Position numbers and translations under genes: made by a program
Assembly: GCF_040807025.1 (NCBI RefSeq)
Contig: NC_090942.1
Location: 192,876,247 to 192,940,246 of the forward strand
Origin: Struthio camelus
Taxonomy: Eukaryota > Chordata > Aves > Struthioniformes > Struthionidae
Length of the DNA stretch: 64,000 nucleotides
Reading direction: 5' to 3'
In this document: one piece after another, positions 23,453 to 35,100 of the stretch
Numbering within the stretch: position 1 is the stretch's first letter
How the letters are laid out: each line of letters begins with the position of its first letter
Notes under the pieces: model-generated
Database searches by the model: none
The model's input: the letters and a program-made list of their open reading frames with translations, nothing else
What the model was told of the DNA's origin: nothing

Positions 23453-24682
23453 ATGATGGAGCTCCTGGAGGAAGATCTCACCTGTCCCATTTGCTGTAGC
23501 CTGTTTGATGATCCTCGTGTCCTGCCCTGTTCACACAATTTCTGCAGGAAGTGTTTGGAAGGAATACTCGAGGGAAATGTGCGGAATGTGCTTTGGAGAC
23601 CGTCCCCTTTCAAGTGCCCCACATGCAGGAAGGAAACTCCTGTTACTGGAGTCAACAGCCTACAAGTCAATTATTCTCTGAAAGGAATTGTGGAGAAGTA
23701 TAACAAAATCAAAGTAACTCCTAAAATGCCTGTGTGCAAAGTGCACAGTGGGCAACCCCTTAACATTTTTTGCCGGACAGACATGCAGCTGATCTGTGGG
23801 GTCTGCGCCACCCGTGGTGACCATACGAAGCATGTGTTTTGTTCTATTGAGGAAGCCTACTCCCAGGAGAAGCGTGCGTTTGAAACCCTGTTCCAGGGCT
23901 TTGAAACATGGCGTTGCGGAGATGCGCTCTCCCGGTTGGATACCTTAGAAACTAGTAAGAGGAAAGCTCTGCAGATGCTCACCAAAGATTCTGACAAGGT
24001 GAAAGAGTTCTTTGAGAAGCTGCAGCACACACTGGAGCAGAAACGGAATGAGATTCTCTCTGACTTTGAGACTATGAAACTTGCAGTGATGCAAGCCTAT
24101 GACCCGGAAATCAATAAACTGAACACAATCCTGCAAGAGCAACGAATGGCTTTTAACATTGCAGAGGCCTTCAAAGATGTGTCTGAACCCATTATATTTC
24201 TGCAACAGATGCAGGAATTCAGGGAAAAAATCAAGGTGCTCAAAGAAACCCCTTTACCTTGTTCCAATGTAGACATCAGCCCTACGATGAAGAACTTTGA
24301 TACCAGCCAGTGGAATGGAATAAAACTAGTTGATGTGGACAAGCTTTCCTTGCCTCAGGAAAACAACACTCTTAAACTCAAGATTCCCTCAGTCTTTTCT
24401 TCCAGATTTGTAGTGACCTCTCTTATTTGCTTGCTTATCCTTGCTGTCACCAGAATGTCCTTTGTGGAGTCTGTGGTTGACAATCTCCAGTGCTGGAAAT
24501 CTCAATTCTTTACAATTAGCTTGTCCTATTTGGCAGATACAGTGGAGATAGCAGATCATGCAATCTTTTACTGGGAACAGATGACAGATGGAGCTTCACT
24601 TTTAAGAGAAAAGTGTAAAAACTATACGTTAGTGGTACTGGATAATGTTGCACAGTTTGTGTGCAAATATAAATTGTTGTGA
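23453..24682 (+). CDS. TRIM13: TRIM13, ER-anchored RING-type E3 ubiquitin ligase
   Basis: Single-exon open frame of 409 codons (408 from the second ATG at 23456, which has A at -3 and G at +4 and matches the main human start). Numbering from 23453: RING finger C11, C14, C26, H28, C31, C34, C55, C58; B-box C95, H98, C107, D110, C115, C118, H124, H127; coiled coil about 165-240; a hydrophobic span about 318-336 (FVVTSLICLLILAVTRMSF) as the tail anchor. The C terminus FVCKYKLL matches the human protein as recalled. There is no SPRY or other C-terminal domain, as expected for this class. The family acts at the ER membrane in ER-associated degradation and autophagy by transferring ubiquitin. The region around the membrane span is the most diverged part. 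The exon acceptor is at 23449. Confidence 0.97.
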   Translation: MMELLEEDLTCPICCSLFDDPRVLPCSHNFCRKCLEGILEGNVRNVLWRPSPFKCPTCRKETPVTGVNSLQVNYSLKGIVEKYNKIKVTPKMPVCKVHSGQPLNIFCRTDMQLICGVCATRGDHTKHVFCSIEEAYSQEKRAFETLFQGFETWRCGDALSRLDTLETSKRKALQMLTKDSDKVKEFFEKLQHTLEQKRNEILSDFETMKLAVMQAYDPEINKLNTILQEQRMAFNIAEAFKDVSEPIIFLQQMQEFREKIKVLKETPLPCSNVDISPTMKNFDTSQWNGIKLVDVDKLSLPQENNTLKLKIPSVFSSRFVVTSLICLLILAVTRMSFVESVVDNLQCWKSQFFTISLSYLADTVEIADHAIFYWEQMTDGASLLREKCKNYTLVVLDNVAQFVCKYKLL

Positions 24683-26016
24683 AGTCCCTACTGAAATGTA
24701 AGAAATAACACAGATCTGGTGAAGAAAACATAAAACTCTGTAAAATTATTATTATTTTTTAAAAGACTTCCACTGAAATCATTTTAGAGAGATTCAGAGT
24801 ACTCCACAATACTTCTACTGTTCACATAGTTTGAACACCGATAAATTGGGAGGTGAAATTGAGCTTTGAAAAAAATATTATTTCTGAATTTTTATTTCAG
24901 TGGTGATTACGGGAACATTATTCATTGTAAATCATTTTACTTACCAAAATACAGGGCAAAACTGTGTACTTAGTTTAATGTTAATGTAATTGTAGAATAA
25001 GATATTGTACACCTTTCGATAAAAAGTGTTGCGTCCTAAAAAACGTAGTTAATTTTTTTTTTCTAACTGGGAGGTAGTTTGGAAAGAGGAAGAACACTTA
25101 TGATTGAGAAGAGTGGTATACAGAGAGACTTGTTAAGACTATCCATCCATTGCAAAGTACTGAGTGCATTAATTCATATTTTGGAAACTCTTTCTTACTG
25201 AGGATGTTACTTTTCACTGAAACGGATTTTTTTAGGTCTAACCAAATGTTTTAAGTATCTTGTTGTGTATTCACAGTACTGTAGATATTGGTTATTGTTT
25301 ACACATGCTATCCAAAAACATTTTCAGGGCAAGCATTTTGAATAAATTGTAGGGGTAAAGAGAAATTAGTAAAGGTTGATAAGAACAAGCAGCAAGATAG
25401 TACATATTTTGCGGTTTACTTTTCCAGCATGAAAATATTAGGGTGTCTGAGCTGTGCTGTTAGATCCAACTTGTGTTCTAGCCCTGCCAAGGTGGCCGAT
25501 AGGGCAGTGTCTCTCCTTTCCCTCTCTGTATCTCCAGGTCGTAATTCCAAGAGCTGGGAAAAAAAGGTTGGGTGTTTTCTTGGAACAGAGGGCATAACGT
25601 CACAGGAATATGAATGCTGTTGGTGTTTGGAAGTGCTTTAGCCTTGGAACATATGTAGTCTCTTTTGGTGTTCTGTTTGATTTAAGGTACCTTATTTCAG
25701 GAACGATCTGAATTTTCTGAGTTTATTGACTTGGCCATAGGATAACAGAATGATTTAAAATGAAATGTAAGCTTCAGTTATTTGAAGAGTATATAATACT
25801 GGAATATATTACTCAAATTTCATTCAACCTCTTTTTGCAGTGGTCCTATGAGCAGCAATCTATAGAATGAAAACATCTTCTTATATCTCCAGGAAGCAAA
25901 TGAAATGGGTGCCATACTTTGGGGATATTCCTTGGTCTCTATGAAGGTTTAAAAAGGTATGATGATCAATTAACTGTCTTCCAGTAGAACTGGAAGCTGT
26001 TCATTTCAAAAATAAA
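24683..26016 (+). other. TRIM13: TRIM13 3' untranslated region with candidate poly(A) signals
   Basis: AT-rich sequence after the TRIM13 stop. Canonical AATAAA hexamers occur at 25341-25346 and 26011-26016. Either could end the transcript. A longer form would run into KCNRG, as reported for human transcripts of the pair. No coding potential is visible. Confidence 0.5.
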
Positions 26017-26253
26017 GCATTAAATTCCAAGAATCAAAGTTTCCAAGCAACCAAACCCTGCAAACAAAACTATTGTACGTGGTATTTACATCTTTGTTGC
26101 CTGGGAATCTTATTGCTGCTCTACACCTCACCTCAAACACTTGCTAAAAGCACTGAACAACTTTTGCAGCTGCAGATGGCTTGCAGTTTAGGAAGGATAA
26201 AGTCACAAACGCACAGGGCAAGATGTTACAATTCTTGACCGGTTGAGATAACA

Positions 26254-26831
26254 ATGAGTAATCGAGAGGTGGTTGTTCTCAGTGTGGGAGGGATGAGATT
26301 TGTAACCCGGGCTTCTACCTTGCAGCAGTTCCCTGAGTCCAGGTTAGCACGGATGTTGAACGATGAAGACCGTGAATTTAAACAGGTGAATGGGGAGTTT
26401 TTTGTGGACAGAGATGGAAATTTGTTTAGTTACATCATGGACTTCTTGAGGACTCTTCAGGTCTCTTTACCCACTGATTTTTCAGACTATCAGAGGCTAC
26501 AGAGAGAAGCAGAATTCTATGAGCTCTACTCTCTGGCTGACCTCCTGAGCCAGGAACACTTGCTGAAGCCGAAGCTGGAGATCTTGGAAGTGCGTTTTTT
26601 TCTCCAGGAAGGGCAAGCCTTTTTCCGGATCTTTGGTTCCTGCAGTAGCACTGTGGAGGCTCTTGCTGAACAGATTACTGTGTTTACAGGGCAGCAGTCA
26701 GGACAGAGCTGGAATAGCCCTTTTTCTTCTCAGAAGCCACTCATTCCACTTCCTTTGGAAAGACCTTCTCATCACGATGTGGTTTTTCAGTGTGGTACTG
26801 ACTACTCTGCTGGTGACCAGTTTGTGGCCAG
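26254..26831 (+). CDS. KCNRG: KCNRG coding exon 1
   Basis: Begins MSNREVVVLSVGG and ends after two bases of the Arg codon (AG|G). Reading through the donor adds only Y, S and P before a TAG stop at 26842-26844, so intron retention would yield a 196-residue protein that keeps the whole T1 domain. Confidence 0.93.
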
Positions 26832-29030
26832 GTATTCTCCCTAGTGTGACTTCTCATTATGGAGATGGCTTCGTGAGTTCTAGTTCATGAAGTACCTTCT
26901 GCTTGCTAGTAGGACTCATTCGAAAGAAACTATTGAACAATTGTCTGAGAGAAAAGAAATAGGTTTCCTTCTTTCTGCCTGTTTAATGTTACATTTTTCC
27001 AGTGCTGAAATACCCGATTTGTTATACTGATTTGCCTATTCTCAAAAATATTTCTGACTTTCTAAAATACTGTTCTTGATACTTGTTTTCTTTCGGGTCG
27101 TTATCTCTCGTTTCCTCCTTGCTCTCTCTGTTACACTTCAGAGTTTCACAGCATCACTGACCTTCTAGAAAACTTGACAAACACAGAGTAAAATGAAGCA
27201 AAGCAAACAAAATGAATAAGGAGTGAGCTACTGGAGAAAGACAAGTGAAGTGGCCACTAGCTCATGGACCCGTAGGCTTTCATACAGAAAAGTGGGGAAA
27301 AAAAAATTGCTAAACGAGTGGAGAACATGAGCCATTCAGACAACTGGAAGGTTTGTAAGGCCTTTTATGGGGGAAGGGCGGGGACAGAGAGAAAGGGTAG
27401 AAAATTAACTATATGCCACAAAGCAGGTTTTCTTTAAGATCAGAGCCAGGTTCTGTTTTTATTAAAATCGCTGTAAACCAGTGATATTTGAGATAGTAGC
27501 ATTATATTTTAATGCCACAGCTTGCTTTTTTTTTTTTTTTTTTTTTTAATAAACTCTTACTGGGTTTCTCTTGTATGGACATGCATTCTAAGTGTACAAG
27601 AAAATTTAACCTAGTTTGTCTTGTGTGGCTCTCAGAACATCTGGAATTTTATGGAAATTTCATTGGAATAGTTCCAGCAGGGTTATTCTCTCTGCTGAAT
27701 ATAGGAATTAACAGCAGTTCTTTGATTATTTAAAAAAAAATCAGTAAAGTTTCTTTCTTTTAACTTCCTTTAGTTAAATAAGTAGAGGAAGCACTAAACT
27801 AGTTTGCATTTGTGTAGCATCCTATATTTATGTGCCAAACCTTAATTTTATAATTTATTTTTAGTTTTAATGGACTAACAGTTGCTTTAGTAGGTTATGG
27901 CAACTTAAATACTGCAAGAAGTATTCATAATTCTCACCTTTTCCTCTTCAGACGCAGTAAAATTTCTCCTTTGCAGATCAATAGAAAAGTATAGCTTGAT
28001 TAATGAAACGAGTCAACTTTGATTATGTTGCCTACTAAATTTCTATTTAATTAGACTTTGTGGGTGACATGGACTCTATGCCTTTTTTTGTGCTTTTCAT
28101 GAATGTTTGGTGTACTTTTCTGTGAACTGTGGAACAGTTTCACCCCTGTCAACTTATGTATTTTGTAATAGTATTTTTACATGACTTCTGTTCCTTGAAA
28201 TGTCTGGATAAATTCTTAAATCTACTTTATATCAAGTATAATCCTTTGAGGTAATGTGAAAATGATTTTCATACTTGTTACCATAAGATTTGCTGTACAG
28301 GGTAACTTTGCAATAAATGTTACTGTTTGTAGAGAGAGATCCTGTGTAATGAGGAGTGATGCTATTGAGATGAACCTGGGTTCATTGCCCCTTCTGTCAT
28401 TTGACTATACATACTTGAAAACCTGTTGCAATGATACAGAACATGCTAGTTGGTTTCCCACCATTAAATGAAATTAAATGGAAATTGTCACAACTATTTC
28501 TTAAGGAAGTAAGCTTTGTTGTGAGGCTGAAAGAGAAGTGCTTATTCTGTAACATGTAACTGGACAAGCTGAAGAGTGCTGTTCTTATAAGGAGGGAAAG
28601 ACCTAAATCATCCTCAAGGGAAGAAAAAAATTCAGAATCTTGGTGCAAATCAGTGCAACTGTGCTGATGTGCACCATGTGAGGACTTGATGTGTTTAAAA
28701 AAAAAAAAAAAAGCCATCCTTCAGGACCTTCAGGAAGTAATTGAATTGTATTCTAACTACTTTTTTTCTTATTTTAGGTATGTTTCCATAAAGCCTGATA
28801 ATAGAAAGCTGATTAATGGTACTAATGTGCTAGGCCTGCTGGTTGACACTTTACTAAAAGATGGATTTCGCCTCATAAGCACCAGGACAGTCTCCAGTGA
28901 AGAAAAAGTTGAATGCTACAGTTTTGAAAGGATGAGGAGGCCGGCAGGCCTTACCATCACTGTGAACCAAAGCCCAAGGAGCTCTGGGATAGCACAGGCA
29001 AAGAGGAGTCAAATGCAGAAAGGGAAATAA
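26254..29030 (+). CDS. KCNRG: KCNRG, potassium channel regulator (T1/BTB protein), two coding exons
   Basis: Coding sequence 26254-26831 joined to 28778-29030: 831 nt, 276 residues plus TAA (human about 272). The junction GCCAG|GTATTC to TTTTAG|GTATGT rebuilds VARYVSIKPDN. Residues about 5-105 form the tetramerisation (T1/BTB) fold typical of voltage-gated K+ channel N termini: VVVLSVGGMRFVTRAS, FPESRLARML, FFVDRDGNLFSYIMDFLRT, LQREAEFYELYSLADLL. No membrane segments follow, so it is a soluble T1 protein; the human protein binds Kv alpha subunits and suppresses channel assembly at the ER. The C-terminal half has the conserved FFRIFGSCS and NGTNVLGLL segments. The last 25 residues are diverged. 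It lies 1.6 kb after TRIM13 on the same strand. No separate promoter was identified. Confidence 0.95.
26832..28777 (+). other. KCNRG: KCNRG intron
   Basis: Donor GTATTC and acceptor TTTTTTTCTTATTTTAG. Contains T- and A-rich low-complexity runs (for example about 27526-27547). No other feature recognised. Confidence 0.85.
28778..29030 (+). CDS. KCNRG: KCNRG coding exon 2 and stop
   Basis: Encodes YVSIKPDNRKLINGTNVLG and onward through STRTVSSEEKVECYSFERM to a lysine-rich end and TAA at 29028-29030. The core closely follows the human protein; the tail differs. Confidence 0.93.
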
Positions 29031-29137
29031 AGCTTCTTCCTTTAACCTTGTAACCTTTTGAAGGGGAAGAGGGGTATGTCAACACTACTAACTTTTTTGT
29101 TTGTTTGTTTGAAACTGCGATTAAGGAGAGAAATAAA
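29027..29137 (+). terminator. KCNRG: KCNRG poly(A) signals
   Basis: An AATAAA overlaps the stop codon (29026-29031 region) and a better placed AATAAA lies at 29132-29137, followed by T-rich sequence. The second one probably defines a short 3' UTR of about 120 nt. Confidence 0.55.
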
Positions 29138-29159
29138 ATATTTTTTATGTATTCATAAA

Positions 29160-32100
29160 AAAACCCTGCTTTCCTGCCCTTTGCTGCTCCGCCCTCTTCA
29201 ATTCTAAATGGAAGACCCACAGGTTCAATATTGCGTTCATGGATCAGATGCTGGTGTTTTGAAGGCTTGCTTATATTTTTCTCTGGCTAAAATTTATATT
29301 AAGACTCAAAAAACCAACCACGTTAGAGTAATGACGTTCCTCCTAGAAAATCATTTTTGTTTCCTCTGCTTCTCTGTAAGTAGACTTTAAATATGATAAC
29401 ACCAGAAGAAATAACTTCACACAACTCTCTCATCCTGACGGTTTGGAGAAGTGATTGGAGGAGGAATGTAAATCTAAATGATTGCATATTGTTTCAACTT
29501 GTGAAAGAATACATACACAGATGATTGTCTTGCAATTAGTTGAAAGGAATATAACAGAAACATCACAAGTTGTGTTGCTGTGTGACTTGTGACAGGAGAA
29601 AGTGGTTTTGTGAAGCCACCATTAGTGTTCATGAAATAGTATAGTATGATCTCTTGCAGAATACTCTCTTCCCCTCCAAAGGCATTAAGCTACTCTTCAG
29701 CACTGAGAATTCAATGATAAAAGGGTATTAAAAAATGCCTGCTAGCAAACGCGCCGTTAATTTTTAGAACCTTAACTATAAAAAGAATGAAAACATGATA
29801 AACAGTCCTTCGGTTGGAAGACTAAGTACAAAGAATTCTTTAATGCTTGTAAAGTGAAAAGCATATTTAGGAGGAAGCTTTGGCAGAAGTGGCTTTGAAG
29901 GCCTTAGGAATGTTAACCCTGTATAATGCTGTTTAAAGATACCAAAATAGCTGGGGTACCAGAAAAGGTAAGTTAATGAAGCTTTATCAATTAGGAATCT
30001 TTCTTCCTCCCTTCTGGGCAAGGAAGGAAGATAATGATAACCTCAAGGATTTATTATTTGATTTTTTTTTTTTTTTTATAAACACTGTCTTTCTCAAGTT
30101 ACAAACAGATGAATACAGCTTCTTTGGAGTTTCTTGTCCAACGAATCAGATCTAGTGTTTAGTTAGCTTTAAAGTGTGGATTTATTACTTTGTTTGCAGC
30201 ACTTAAAAATGGATGAGGGTGGTGAGAATCACTCTTCTGTTTCTTGCCCTTAGAATTTCCAGTGATCTCTTGCGGACCAGACTGTTTGTGCCACTATCAG
30301 ACATCTATTTTCTTTTGCTACCAGTAGTAATGCAATTTACCTTGACACAAGTTCAACAGCAACAACTGGGTTCTCTTGCTTGTTCTAAAGCTTTCTGGGT
30401 TGAGAATAACATGATTATGGGACCACATCTCATAAGGTACTTAAACGTTATATAGTGTAGTAAATGCTGTGGAATGTAAGCTTCGATGCTCTCAGTTCAA
30501 ACAGGATTATTTTGTCAATAATATCAATAAGTTAATGATGTGTTGAGCGTGGGCCCTTTGTTAGACCTTGGCTTATTTTCTTTAATTTGTCTTAACAACA
30601 GTTTTATTAATGCACTAGTTGGTCTGGACTAAACACAGCTCTCTTATTTCCAGGCTGCAAGATAGCTTTGGTATCTGCACAGCATTACATTCCACATAAA
30701 GCGTTCAGTGTAGCTTTCCCTACCCAGAAGAGCAAGGAATCCAAACTAGTCTCTTCCAAAAATTAGGGCAGCTGTAGGGCTGTTTTCACATTACACCGAC
30801 TTGTCCTGAAATCCCAAGCCTGCTATAGGTGCTGACTCTGGACCGTCCCACCCTGTGATGAATGTTTGTCTGTAACAGAAAGAATACAGGTGGACTTTGT
30901 GCTTGAGGCTGCTGATGGCAGCTTTAGGGTGACGCAGCAGACCAGCTGTGTGAGACAACTGTCCTGACACATTGCTCTGTTACAAAGACAACGCTACCTG
31001 TTTGCTAAGCAATCAGCTCCTTTTGAAGTAGGTTTACTGACTTGCCAGAAAAGTTCCCATCCCTCAAATTGAAATAAAACTGAAACCAATAATTGTGAGT
31101 ATTGAATGACTCAGCGGCATTGGGTAGTTTTAGGAAAGGGACTTACCAACAACAATGGCAAGAAACACAAGATGAAAGTGAAACCTTTTTACTGGGAAAG
31201 AAAAAAGAAAATGGACATGAACTTGTATTCAAATGTTTATGATTTAAAAGATCAATGATAACAGCAGCATAAGCCAACTGAGACTAGCTTCATAACCCTT
31301 TGCAATAACACACTCTGTTTTTCACCCACTGCACAATTAGTGAGTTTATTTTCATTGCTGTAGCAGTCTGAGATTTTTTTTTAATAAGGCGGATGAAAAA
31401 ATCAAATATTTGTAGCCCTCCCCCCCCCCCCCCCCGGGAATTTTAACATATGTCTTAACTCATGTTTCATAATGCAAAATGAATATTTAGTACAACTGTT
31501 CTACTAGCACAGCTTATCATGAGCTAATGATGAACTGTTTCTGATCCCCCTCATGGGTTAACTTTTATTCATCATAAACATAATTCTATGAACTTAATAT
31601 TTTGCGTATGGGACAATATAGCAATATAAGTTCGTGTCCTGTACGTGCTCAGCCTTGATGTTGTGTGAGAGTGCACTGTGAGACTGCATATTCTTAAAAT
31701 GAATTACATGATTGTCATTAAGTCTGGATTCCCAAGTCCTTCTATCATTTACTCTTGCTTAGTGAAGAACTGCAGCTTTCACCTTCTATCACTTAGGCAC
31801 CTGCAGGAATCGTGACTAAAATGTTATACAGTGCTTTGGTTTTCCAACTGACAGTTGCTAAAGTAAGTTTGAAAGCCTGTATATCAATAACCTGATAGTT
31901 TCTGTCCTGCAGAAACTTCTCAATAGGATAACCATGACTTTTAAATGAAGACAATTTCGTGTTAAGCTGATTCCTCAAAGGAATGTGCCTTCCTGAATTG
32001 CTCTGTACAAACAGTGAAAGCAGCAATAGCAGAGCTACAGGTGTTTTAGCACAGGAATAGCTTCAAGCTGTAAGTTAACGGCAGTAATAACCGAGGCAGA

Positions 32101-35100
32101 GGTGAAAGTGCATTTGTTTGCTTACAAATGAATATAAAAATAGCATCAGCTTACTAAGAGGATCTGCAATTAGGCTGGTTAGCTATGGCCCTCCACCTTG
32201 CAAGATTTTTTTCATCAGTGTAAAGTGTTGCTGCATCGGGGTAACAATGTTTCTGTGCCCTCTTTGGAGTGGTATGCAGCATCTGCAGGCATTGAGCCAG
32301 TTATTTAGAAGTAGTTGCCAGTGTAATGCCTGTGTCTTCCCTTCTGAGGTCCCAAACAGGCAATGACGCAGCAGAGAGCAGGTCTTGTCATGTATCACCA
32401 ACAGAGCAGTTCACACCAGTGCAGTCCCACAGCCGATACGGCTGTACAAGTAGAAGTGAATTTGGCCAATGGAAGCCAATTATGAATAGTGCTGCCTATA
32501 AAAGGAGGAAACCAGATTAGCTCTGAGCCTGGGTGATTTTAAAAGCCTTCTGCTCAGAAACAGATTATGTATTAAGCTGAGCGCTTCCTCTCAGAAGTCT
32601 TGGCAAGTGAGTAAACCACTATCTCACAGTACGATCTCTACTAGAGTAGAAGTGTATTGCAGGTGACTTGGTGATGCTTTTGCATAGGAGAGAACTAGGA
32701 ACTCTGATCTCTCACCCCTTTTTCTGTATTTTTGGCTAAATGGGAATGGGCTTTTGTAACAGTTGGACTATTTTCTCCAACTAAATTGAAACTTATGACA
32801 GCTGACTTAATAATTTGCTTCTTCCAGTCATTGCCAAGTTTCTTGAGAGAATTCCTCTTTCCTTGGAAGGTTCAAGATTTTGCTGAATTTGTCAGGGACA
32901 GCAGTAGACTTATTGCTCTATTTGCCTTTTTTTTTTCTTCCTTTGATTTAGTAAAAGTTTCCAACCCTTCCACTGCCTGATATGCTGCAAATTGACTGCT
33001 ATAGTGCAGAGGCAGGCATGAGACAGCCCTCCAGGACACTTTTGAATGTATCATGAACAGTGAAGTTTCTTCTGCTTGTTAACACCCAAGTAAACTCCCA
33101 GAACAGTAAGATCACGAGAGGGGAAGGAAACTAAATGGTGAGATAATGCAGTCATTCTGTCCTACATCTACTAAAGTGTACGTGAGACAAGTAGATCTTC
33201 TAAAAAGTGGTGACAGCTTGCTGCTAGATTTGCAGATGATGCAGGAAGGCATCACCTCATTTCTCTTATGTCTCCATTTTTATTTTAACCACTTTTCTTT
33301 ATAGTTGAATTTCATCTTTTATTTCTTTATTCAAGGCTATGAAGGGCTTTATCGATAAAGTCTTATGATGCCTCTGCCCAACAGGATAGTATTTTCATTT
33401 TTTCCACCCCCTTGCTCTTGCACTGTATTGACTTACCTTTGGCAGTGATTGATTACATTTTTGTGGTTTTAAATAGCTTTTTGTCTGCTTCTTCCCAAAC
33501 TGTGTCACCTCTTCCCAGGACGCATGGTTTATCTCCCACCTGAATTTTTCAATAGTCTGCTGATGGCAGGAAGGAGAGAGTCCAACATGAACCACTTTCC
33601 TTTTCTTTGTCCATTCTCCCCACAGTGGAAAATCTTTGGGTACTGATTTCGAAATGATTATTCTTCAGAGTTTTCAGTATTTTTGGAAACTCTTGTATGT
33701 TCAGCAGTTGATGCTCCTAAGATTCTATAATTAATTAAGAATAGATGTTTAAATAAACCTATTTTGATTGATATAGTGATTAGACTAAAAAAGACTATCC
33801 TTTAGCTCTGGTCTTTGTACTGGACAGTTTTCTCCTTTACTATACAATTCCAAAATATTTTTCATTTCCTTGCATAGTTGAATCTCATAAAAATAGTAGA
33901 GAACTCCAACCTAAGATGCAGTATATGAGGAATTAATAGGTATGGGCAAAATAATTATGCTGGGGTAATTGCATCCTGTCTTGCTTCTACGTGCTAGCAA
34001 ATAGGGGTTCTAACTTTGTAGAAACTTTTCTCCATGTTAGGCTGTCACCCCCCCCCCCCCCCCTTTTTAAACCTATTTTGATTAGTTTCCTATTTGGTTA
34101 GTTTTTTTGAGCATTGTTGCAATGTTCAAAAATAACTCATTTAATCTGAGCTGAGCAAGGTTAACGATGTGCTTTTGCCTGTCTCTGAAGGGGATAAGTT
34201 GGATAAGTATATCCAACACACAGGCTGGGTGATAGTCAGTCTTGATCCATAGCTGAGTCCAGTACCTGAAAGCAGCCAGAGTGGATTAGAAGTCCCATTT
34301 GAGATCACAACAAAGTGTTCATAACTTTGAATAATTCAGAAAAAAATTTGTTCCCAGATTGCTGGAAAGTGTTATTGAATATTCATTGGGAAACAAGCTG
34401 GGAACTATCCAAGAGGGGGGAGGGAGACTCATTGCCTCTTATTCTTTCCCTATGATTTGTGCTGAACCATTGCCAGGTTTTAACTTTACAAGGTTTATTT
34501 TTATTGATTTTCAACAATAAGCAGGGGAGTTTCTACAATAAAAGATTTACAGTGTATCATGAGGAAATACAACTCCCTACCAAATATTATATTGATCTAT
34601 TCCCAGATGCTACTGAAACAGCATATAAAAGACCAAATCAAGTCCAGTGATGGAGAACTTCCTCTCTCTAGTGACAGATGCGTATGACTGTTTTGTCTTC
34701 AGAAAACAATAAAAGGGAAGGGAGTGACTCCACTTCTTTGACCATATCTTCAACAGCCCAGTTAAATCTGTCAACTCAATGTAATCCACATAAATAAAGA
34801 AGTGGGAACCAAGGGAACTGCTAGAGCATCTGAAGATTCTCATTCTTTGAAGCTGCATCTCCTGCTGCAGTCAGGCCATAATTAGTCACAGAATGCCTTG
34901 TTGTGACTAGCGAAGAGATGGACCAACAATGATTTGAATAGTCTGGAACTGGCTGGAGATATGCCTGGAGCCCTGAATATTCTCACATGGGTGGGTGGGA
35001 TGTAAATCACTAGTCATCGCATAAAATACAAATAAATCTATTAAAAACATAAAGGCATGTCAATCTCCTAGACTGCAGTGTAGTTTCTGCTAAAATAACC

